DNA of 6,179 nucleotides from assembly GCA_003562145.1 (NCBI GenBank), contig PWWA01000048.1, positions 1 through 6,179 of the forward strand, given 5' to 3'. Shown in pieces: positions 1-4,370 of this stretch (its first letter is position 1; every line of letters starts with the position of its first letter). The translations under genes were made by a program, and so were the position numbers. The stretch comes from Candidatus Woesearchaeota archaeon. GTDB taxonomy: Archaea > Nanobdellota > Nanobdellia > Woesearchaeales > 21-14-0-10-32-9. The notes beneath the pieces were generated by a model that saw nothing but the letters and a program-made list of their open reading frames with translations, was not told the origin of the DNA and ran no database searches.

Positions 1-126
1 ACAAAAACAATACAAACACCAATATTACAAAAACACAACACTACAAAAACAATACAAACACCAATATTACAAAAACACAACACTACAAAAACAATACAAA
101 AACCAATATTACAAAAACACAACACT
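1..126. repeat. Three 42-bp tandem repeats, G-free on the + strand
   Basis: Units lie at 1-42, 43-84 and 85-126. Units 1 and 2 are identical and unit 3 differs by one base (C to A at 101). No G occurs on the + strand until position 173. Each unit has two A5 tracts (offsets 3-7 and 29-33) and one AATATT. The array runs off the left edge, so the copy number is unknown. A 42-bp period equals four helical turns at 10.5 bp, so equivalent A-tracts in successive units would face the same side. The array lies downstream of the minus-strand operon, whose transcript would read it as repeated U5 tracts, compatible with archaeal oligo-U termination. A forward reading frame stays open from position 1 to a TAA at 148-150, but it only reads the repeat and may not be coding. 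Confidence 0.95.
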
Positions 127-222
127 ACTATAATAATATTATTTCTATAATTACTTTAATTTATAATTTTATGAATTATTTTGTTTCGAGCCCTTAAAAC
201 GCTAAATTCGGAGTTTTTGTGC
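127..222. other. AT-rich intergenic stretch
   Basis: This stretch lies between the tandem repeats and the stop codon of the minus-strand secreted-protein gene. Positions 127-180 are almost pure A/T. I see no gene, RNA or clear promoter here. Together with the repeats it forms the 3' flank of the minus-strand operon. Confidence 0.6.
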
Positions 223-948
223 TTACGATATCTCCGCAAAAAAGTAATAAGTAGTCGGAGTAGCAGACACAGGATTCTCCGGGACAATCAACTGGAAGTC
301 ATACGCGCCAGAATCATAACCCGTAGCAGCACTCTCCAAAATAGTCGTAAACACCAAATTACCAGAGCCATCCTCCAACAATATCTCCTGGAACGTCGCA
401 TCCTCAGAAGGAGCCTGAGGCGCATCATCCACATAAGTCGCAATAGCCCTACAAGTACTATTAGCAATAAAACCAGTGCCAACAAAGAAGCCCCTGTGAA
501 CAGTATCATTAAAAGTCCTGTTAATGCTATCCACAGAAGACTCGCTTATATTAAGGAAAGACTGCTCATCAGCAATGCCTTGGTCAGATACGCAGCCTAT
601 AGTGCCCCAGTCCACAGAGCTATTCCTAGAAACATAAACCTGCCCCGAAACCGTCTCAAGTGTCCAGTCATAAATAGTGCTTCCGCCAGAGTCCGTAAGA
701 GTAACCCCCCCGGTGATATTACCTACATAGGCCTTCCAACGAGGAGTCTGGAAAGTACCACTAAGCACCATCGTGGTGAATGATCCTCCAGGCGTGGTTA
801 TCTCGGAAGCAGGATCCAACAACGGAATATCAGTATCGTTATAAGTTATATCTACTCCTGTTGGCTGTGCCCATGAAAGCATAGCGCCCAATAACAAGAG
901 GCTTATTAGCAATACCAAAAGGGTTCCTGGCAGCGCTATTTTCTTCAT
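223..948 (-). CDS. Secreted, sequon-rich surface protein (DPANN-type, function unknown)
   Basis: The 241-residue product begins with two lysines and a long hydrophobic segment (about residues 4-26, ending near SWAQ), which is a signal peptide or N-terminal anchor. The rest looks like a beta-rich extracellular domain. It has seven N-X-S/T sequons (N37, N77, N109, N133, N143, N147, N163), suggesting heavy N-glycosylation, and only two cysteines (C119, C166) that could form a disulfide. The stretch around WKAYVGNITG (71-80), followed by an 'IYDW' segment, matches a recurring exported protein family that I recall from DPANN archaea. I know of no assigned function for it. The ATG overlaps the stop of the upstream regulator gene in an ATGA, preceded by GGTGGTG, a plausible Shine-Dalgarno sequence, so the two are probably translationally coupled. 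Wobble positions shift towards T/G through the gene. Confidence 0.85.
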   Translation of the reverse strand: MKKIALPGTLLVLLISLLLLGAMLSWAQPTGVDITYNDTDIPLLDPASEITTPGGSFTTMVLSGTFQTPRWKAYVGNITGGVTLTDSGGSTIYDWTLETVSGQVYVSRNSSVDWGTIGCVSDQGIADEQSFLNISESSVDSINRTFNDTVHRGFFVGTGFIANSTCRAIATYVDDAPQAPSEDATFQEILLEDGSGNLVFTTILESAATGYDSGAYDFQLIVPENPVSATPTTYYFFAEIS

Positions 949-1442
949 TTTCGCACCACCCGTTCCTTGTTTTTAGCCCTCTCCAGAACAGTCCATATTG
1001 TTTTCGGGCTTTTGCCCAGCTCTAGGGAGATTTGTTTTAATGTAAGGCCTTCTTTTTTTAGGTGTGCAGCGATTGCTTCCAGGATTGAGAGCTTCCTGTT
1101 TGCGAGTACTAATGTGTTGATTGTTCTTGATGGAGCATATTCCAAGGGAGTTTTTGTTGTTTTGTCGTAAGTAGACCAAATCGTTCTCGGGTTCCTGTTT
1201 AGGGCTTTTGCGATGCCTGAGTAAGTAAGGTTTTTCTGTTCTTTTAGGTATTTGGTTATTGCTTTTAGGCCGCTTTCCCCGTGCCTGAATGCTGATAGCG
1301 GTATTTCTATGCCTTCTTTTTTTGGCAGGGTTTCCTGGTATGTTATGTCGAAGAAGTCTGGCGGGGATATGTCTTCGGAGTAGCGAGCTGCGCTTATAGT
1401 TGTTGTGAATGCGTTTTTTTCTTTGCCCGCTTCAAAAAACAT
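945..1442 (-). CDS. Double helix-turn-helix DNA-binding regulator
   Basis: This 165-residue protein has two copies of a roughly 60-residue unit. Each copy has a lead-in (IEIPLSAF at 45-52; INTLVLANRKLS at 108-119), then a three-helix HTH. HTH 1 spans about 58-93 (LTYSGIAKALNRNPRTIW) and HTH 2 about 118-157 (LTLKQISLELGKSPKTIW). The pattern LT-x3-I-x3-L-x4-P-x-TIW resembles sigma-70 region 4, although archaea have no sigma factors, so it is better read as a stand-alone regulator. Residues 1-44 match nothing I recognise. Similar 'LTYHEIA...RTIW' proteins are, to my memory, common in DPANN genomes. It leads the minus-strand operon, and its ATG lies about 30 bases from a TATA box with no Shine-Dalgarno, so the mRNA is probably leaderless. 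Operator-like repeats in its promoter suggest autoregulation, which is inference. Confidence 0.87.
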   Translation of the reverse strand: MFFEAGKEKNAFTTTISAARYSEDISPPDFFDITYQETLPKKEGIEIPLSAFRHGESGLKAITKYLKEQKNLTYSGIAKALNRNPRTIWSTYDKTTKTPLEYAPSRTINTLVLANRKLSILEAIAAHLKKEGLTLKQISLELGKSPKTIWTVLERAKNKERVVRK

Positions 1443-1447
1443 TATTT

Positions 1448-1463
1448 TACTTTTTATGTAAGA
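1448..1463. promoter_or_regulatory. Operator-like repeat, copy A
   Basis: TACTTTTTATGTAAGA is one of three copies of TACTTWTTWTGTAAGA in the divergent intergenic region. With the preceding T it contains the inverted half-sites TTAC-N7-GTAA. It lies between the TATA box and ATG of the HTH-regulator gene, where bound protein would block initiation. Confidence 0.6.
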
Positions 1464-1468
1464 TATAC

Positions 1469-1476
1469 TTTATAAA
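1469..1476 (-). promoter_or_regulatory. TATA box of the HTH-regulator operon
   Basis: The palindromic TTTATAAA is centred about 30 bases before the ATG at 1442. Archaeal transcription normally starts some 25 bases after the TATA centre, so the transcript would begin within a few bases of the ATG. An operator-like copy (1448-1463) lies between this box and the start codon. Confidence 0.6.
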
Positions 1477-1500
1477 TGTTTTGAATTTAAATATATTTTT

Positions 1501-1516
1501 TACTTATTTTGTAAGA
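1501..1516. promoter_or_regulatory. Operator-like repeat, copy B
   Basis: TACTTATTTTGTAAGA is the second copy of the 16-mer, again with TTAC-N7-GTAA. Its left part, TTTACTTAT (1499-1507), is the exact reverse complement of the ATAAGTAAA repeated three times upstream of the second + strand operon. Confidence 0.6.
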
Positions 1517-1530
1517 TTTTATATAATTTC

Positions 1531-1546
1531 TACTTATTATGTAAGA
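1531..1546. promoter_or_regulatory. Operator-like repeat, copy C
   Basis: TACTTATTATGTAAGA is the third copy, 30 bases from copy B. The dyad is one base shorter here (TAC-N7-GTA) because position 1530 is C. It is the copy closest to the promoter of the + strand gene, with about 37 bases between it and that TATA box. Confidence 0.6.
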
Positions 1547-1570
1547 ATTCTTTTTGTGCTAAAACAAGCC

Positions 1571-1590
1571 GAAAGAGAAAAGTTTAAATA
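1571..1590 (+). promoter_or_regulatory. BRE and TATA box of the surface-protein gene
   Basis: A purine-rich BRE-like stretch (GAAAGAGAAAAG, 1571-1582) is followed by TTTAAATA (1583-1590). The expected start of transcription is about 1610-1614, at or just after the first possible ATG (1610). That makes the mRNA either leaderless or one with a leader of about 20 bases that uses the TTG at 1631. Confidence 0.65.
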
Positions 1591-1609
1591 ATACTCAATA
1601 ACGGCTAAT

Positions 1610-3397
1610 ATGAGGGAAGAGGGAAACATATTGAACAAAAAACCACTAATCCTAGTAACAATACTCATTCTAGCCCTGCTCACAACACCCTCATACGCAG
1701 CAGAACAAGTAATAATCAACTCAGCTGACTGGAGAGACGTATACTCAGGAATGCTATACGCAAGGCTCGAAGGCAAGCAAGGCCACTTCTTAACAAGCGA
1801 AAGGCACGCAAGAATCATACTGCCAAGCATCCCAAGATCATCCGAAAGCATGGAAGTATTCAGCTCAAGAAACAACCCATTCATAGTAGGATACCAGGCA
1901 CTGCTGGAAAACGAAGGATACCAAAACGTGGAAGAGCTAAGGACCAGAAACGGAAACCTAGAAATCCTTGAAAGACTTCCAAACATTGACAGATTCATAA
2001 TAGTAGACGATTCATACGGGTACAACGCAATATCCGTAGCGCCACTAGCAGTACTGGGAAGATACTACGTCTTATTCTCAAACAGGAACAACGTAAACCA
2101 AATAGTTAACACCCTGGAAGACAGAAACGTACGAGAACTAATAATATACGGGCAAACAGAAAGAAGCCTAAGAGACGCACTCGAAGGATACAACCCCACA
2201 ATAATAAATACAGGTGACAGGTTCGAAAACAACATAGAAATCGTAGAAAGATACCAAACATTATACAGGTCGATACACGGCCAGCCAAGAAGGCAGGCAA
2301 TACTGACAAACGGCGAATTCATAGAGATAAGCATAATGAGCGGCGCAGACCCCGTACTATTCATAGGGTTCGCGAACGTGCCAGACCACGTAAGGGAATA
2401 CATAGACAGGAGCGACTTAGAAGTCGGAACGCTCATAGGAAACGAATTAATAGGAACCGCTACGTTCATCCGAAGACAGACAGGCCTAAGCGTATTCGTA
2501 AAGTTCGGACAAGGAGCAAGGGTGCCTGAAGGGGCAATTGCACAAGTAGAGGACCTGGACAGGTTCCCAATACCAAGATATGACTTAAGGCTTGAAATAG
2601 TTGCCGCAATGGTAAACACAGCCACTAATAACTTGGAAGTAACTTACAGGAACCTCGCGCCCATCGCAACTTACTTCAGGCCCCTCAGCATAAGGGTAAG
2701 CGACAGCCAGCAAACAACACTCGTGGACATTATTGACACAACACCTACATTTATAGACAGGAATGACTATAAGACCATGCTCTACCCATTAATAGACGGG
2801 GACGGGGCCAGGATTGACTTAATAGGAGATGAAAAAACGCTTAACATGACAGTTATATACGGGGAATCCCCAAGGTCCCTGGAGCAGGAGCTCCAGGCAA
2901 GCCTAAGGCTTGAGGAAGTAAGCATAATTGACGGGGCAGAGATAGAAATAATAGATGTTTCTTATGTGCAGAGAACCAGCACATTCCTAGTACGGGTGAA
3001 GAACATAGGCAGCGTAGATGCTTATGCAACCGCGGAGATACATGAACTTATTATTGATGGAGACACATATATTTTTGGCACAGACCAGGTTGTGCGTGTC
3101 AGGCCGGGAAGGACTGCCACGCTGAGCGTTGAAACCACGATGGAGGAGGAAGACATCCCTAATAATGACCAAGTACGCGTTAAAGTCCTTTACGGGGAAA
3201 GGGAGAACGCGCTCATAAAGATTAAGGAAGGCGTATTCCCGTTCAAGTTCGCAGCGCCGGATATAATGCTGTACGTATTGATAATACTGATAATCTTGCT
3301 GCTAATACTTTTCTTCTTGAACAAGAAGTGCAGGAACTGCAAGGCGAAGAACCCTGTATTCAGGAAGACTTGCAGGAAGTGCAAGCAAAGGCTATGA
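1610..3397 (+). CDS. Large membrane-anchored surface protein: CWB2-like head, beta domains, cytosolic zinc ribbon
   Basis: This 595-residue protein has a signal peptide (about 8-31, ending PSYAA). An alpha/beta region from about 33 to 215 has alternating strands and helices (FIIVDDSYGYNAISVAPLAV at 129-148; RELIIYGQ at 175-182) and resembles cell-wall-binding repeat 2 (CWB2). A conserved-looking block follows at 228-320, then two beta-sandwich segments (about 325-420 and 443-530), the second resembling CARDB/Ig-like adhesion domains. One membrane helix lies at about 552-570. Immediately after it is a C-X2-C-X10-C-X2-C zinc ribbon (C574, C577, C588, C591), predicted cytosolic. Similar long exported proteins occur in DPANN genomes as far as I recall, with no known function. 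The start is uncertain: ATG 1610 would be leaderless, whereas TTG 1631 has GAGGGA just upstream and gives a more typical signal peptide (MNKKPLILV). It appears to be monocistronic. Confidence 0.88.
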   Translation: MREEGNILNKKPLILVTILILALLTTPSYAAEQVIINSADWRDVYSGMLYARLEGKQGHFLTSERHARIILPSIPRSSESMEVFSSRNNPFIVGYQALLENEGYQNVEELRTRNGNLEILERLPNIDRFIIVDDSYGYNAISVAPLAVLGRYYVLFSNRNNVNQIVNTLEDRNVRELIIYGQTERSLRDALEGYNPTIINTGDRFENNIEIVERYQTLYRSIHGQPRRQAILTNGEFIEISIMSGADPVLFIGFANVPDHVREYIDRSDLEVGTLIGNELIGTATFIRRQTGLSVFVKFGQGARVPEGAIAQVEDLDRFPIPRYDLRLEIVAAMVNTATNNLEVTYRNLAPIATYFRPLSIRVSDSQQTTLVDIIDTTPTFIDRNDYKTMLYPLIDGDGARIDLIGDEKTLNMTVIYGESPRSLEQELQASLRLEEVSIIDGAEIEIIDVSYVQRTSTFLVRVKNIGSVDAYATAEIHELIIDGDTYIFGTDQVVRVRPGRTATLSVETTMEEEDIPNNDQVRVKVLYGERENALIKIKEGVFPFKFAAPDIMLYVLIILIILLLILFFLNKKCRNCKAKNPVFRKTCRKCKQRL

Positions 3398-3422
3398 TTT
3401 TTTTCTTGGCTTTCCTTTTTTT
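3398..3422 (+). terminator. T-rich archaeal terminator
   Basis: Two runs of seven T (3398-3404 and 3416-3422) lie immediately after the TGA stop codon, separated by a short pyrimidine-rich spacer. There is no hairpin, as expected for archaeal oligo-U termination. Confidence 0.7.
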
Positions 3423-3446
3423 GCGCTTACAGGAACGAAATAAAAA

Positions 3447-3479
3447 ATAAGTAAATTTATAAGTAAAAAAATAAGTAAA
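3447..3479. promoter_or_regulatory. Three ATAAGTAAA repeats with 12-bp spacing (operator-like)
   Basis: Exact copies of ATAAGTAAA lie at 3447-3455, 3459-3467 and 3471-3479, giving a strict 12-bp period. The third copy abuts the TATA box, so it overlaps the BRE position. The 9-mer is also present, inverted, at 1499-1507 in the other promoter region. Direct phased repeats beside the core promoter suggest cooperative binding of a regulator. The obvious candidates are the two DNA-binding proteins encoded in this window. Confidence 0.65.
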
Positions 3480-3480
3480 A

Positions 3481-3488
3481 TATATAAA
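3481..3488 (+). promoter_or_regulatory. TATA box of the AbrB-like operon
   Basis: TATATAAA is centred about 26 bases before the ATG at 3511. This predicts transcription starting at or next to the start codon, a leaderless mRNA. The only Shine-Dalgarno-like bases (AAGG) directly abut the ATG, too close to work. Confidence 0.7.
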
Positions 3489-3510
3489 TACTGGGCGCAA
3501 AAGAACAAGG

Positions 3511-3675
3511 ATGAAACTTAAAAGAAAGCTATACACACGCGGTCACTCATACGAAACCACAATCCCAAAACCAATTCTATTCGAGCTAAAACAAGGAAAG
3601 AAACACAACGTCGTATTCAAATACGACCCAAAGAAAAAGAAATGGTACATTGAATTCGAGGAAAGAAAAGAATAA
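3511..3675 (+). CDS. Small AbrB/SpoVT-like (swapped-hairpin) DNA-binding protein
   Basis: This 54-residue protein is short enough to be missed by usual length cut-offs. It starts MKLKRKLYTRGHSYETTIPK and continues through HNVVFKYDPKKKKWYIEFEE. The basic N-terminus, the 'RGxSYxxTIPKPI' segment and the following beta-strands fit a minimal AbrB/MazE-type fold, which acts as a dimer on DNA. From memory, DPANN archaea carry many near-identical small proteins of the form 'MKLKRKLYRRGSSYETTIP'. It is rich in Lys/Arg and lacks cysteines and membrane segments. It is the first gene of an operon whose next two genes encode exported proteins, and the following ATG begins one base after its TAA. Wobble use is 15 C to 4 T, as in the other promoter-proximal genes. 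It could be a transcription factor or the antitoxin-like remnant of that fold, but no toxin gene is next to it. Confidence 0.85.
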   Translation: MKLKRKLYTRGHSYETTIPKPILFELKQGKKHNVVFKYDPKKKKWYIEFEERKE

Positions 3676-3676
3676 A

Positions 3677-4363
3677 ATGGTAAAACAAAAAGCACTCCTA
3701 AGCCTAGCCGGAATATTAACAGTGCTAGGCATAGCCATATTCTCATTCTACATAGCAGAAGACCTCCCAAACACATTAACAGGAAGAACCATAACCCGCG
3801 CATACATAATAGAAACACCCCCAGGAACATGCGAGGTAAACCTATCAATTGGCCTTAACCTCGCATCATTCTACTGCGAAACAGGAGAAAGGCACATAAG
3901 CAATGCCTTAACAGACGAAAACAACAACGTACTAAACTACGAAGCTATTTTCAAGTACAACCCAGGCAATGAAGACAAGCCATGGAGCAGCTACAACCCT
4001 AGCCTGCCAAATTGGACAATACAAGACCTGAACAACCTTAACAGGCGGCACGGGTACTGGATAATCATGGAACAACCAGGAACATATTACAGGGAAGGAT
4101 TCGACTTCCTACAAACAAACATACAACTAAAAACGGGGTGGAACCTCATAGGATACCCCACTAAAAATGAAAGGGAAATAGAAGAAGCGCTAAGCCAGAT
4201 AAACGAGACATACACAAGAGTAGAGGCATACACCGACGTAAACGGAACAAAAACATGGCTTTACCACGTACTTGGAGAGCCGGGAACACTAGAAAACATG
4301 ACGCCAGGGCTCGGATACTGGGTGTACGCAGAACAAGACACAAGCTGGTTTGTGAACTGGTAA
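3677..4363 (+). CDS. Membrane-anchored exported protein with a duplicated GWNL...GYW domain
   Basis: The product is 228 residues. After MVKQK comes a hydrophobic segment (7-26), a signal anchor or signal peptide. The exported part holds two related repeats. Repeat 1 (about 54-137) runs from LSIGLNLASFYC to HGYWIIM; repeat 2 (about 148-226) runs from LKTGWNLIGYP to LGYWVYA. Repeats of the 'GWNLIxxP...GYWI' kind are common in exported archaeal and bacterial proteins, but I know of no biochemical role. C52 and C67 could pair. ATG 3677 is chosen because it follows the AbrB-like stop by one base and is followed directly by a normal signal segment. An in-frame TTG at 3650 would overlap the upstream gene and add nine charged residues. 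The next gene starts seven bases after this stop, so the three genes form one operon. Confidence 0.87.
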   Translation: MVKQKALLSLAGILTVLGIAIFSFYIAEDLPNTLTGRTITRAYIIETPPGTCEVNLSIGLNLASFYCETGERHISNALTDENNNVLNYEAIFKYNPGNEDKPWSSYNPSLPNWTIQDLNNLNRRHGYWIIMEQPGTYYREGFDFLQTNIQLKTGWNLIGYPTKNEREIEEALSQINETYTRVEAYTDVNGTKTWLYHVLGEPGTLENMTPGLGYWVYAEQDTSWFVNW

Positions 4364-4370
4364 CAAAAAA

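Noticed and set aside
1..126. CRISPR array
   Set aside because: The units are directly contiguous with no variable spacers, and no cas genes are present.
1..150. Open + strand frame through the tandem repeat (14-residue repeat TKTIQTPILQKHNT)
   Set aside because: No start is visible, the composition simply follows the DNA repeat, and one minus-strand frame is open through it as well. Coding cannot be excluded without the sequence to the left.
181..783. Open + strand frame of 200 codons opposite the secreted-protein gene
   Set aside because: It is antisense to a convincing signal-peptide protein, is rich in Arg/Ser of the kind produced by antisense reading, and has no promoter or recognisable domain.
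1409..1591. 60-codon hydrophobic + strand frame across the divergent intergenic region
   Set aside because: It consists of Phe/Tyr/Ile/Leu from AT-rich DNA, overlaps operator-like repeats and both TATA boxes, and its 5' part is antisense to the HTH gene.
2065..2625. Long minus-strand frame inside the 595-aa gene
   Set aside because: Shadow of the biased third-position composition in the real gene; no promoter and no recognisable domain.
2878..2897. Hairpin CCTGGAG-CAGGAG-CTCCAGG
   Set aside because: It lies inside coding sequence for the repetitive LEQELQ stretch, so base pairing is probably a by-product of codon choice.
3650..3676. TTG start for the second gene of the + operon
   Set aside because: It would overlap the AbrB-like gene by 26 bases and prefix a clean signal anchor with charged residues; ATG 3677 fits better.
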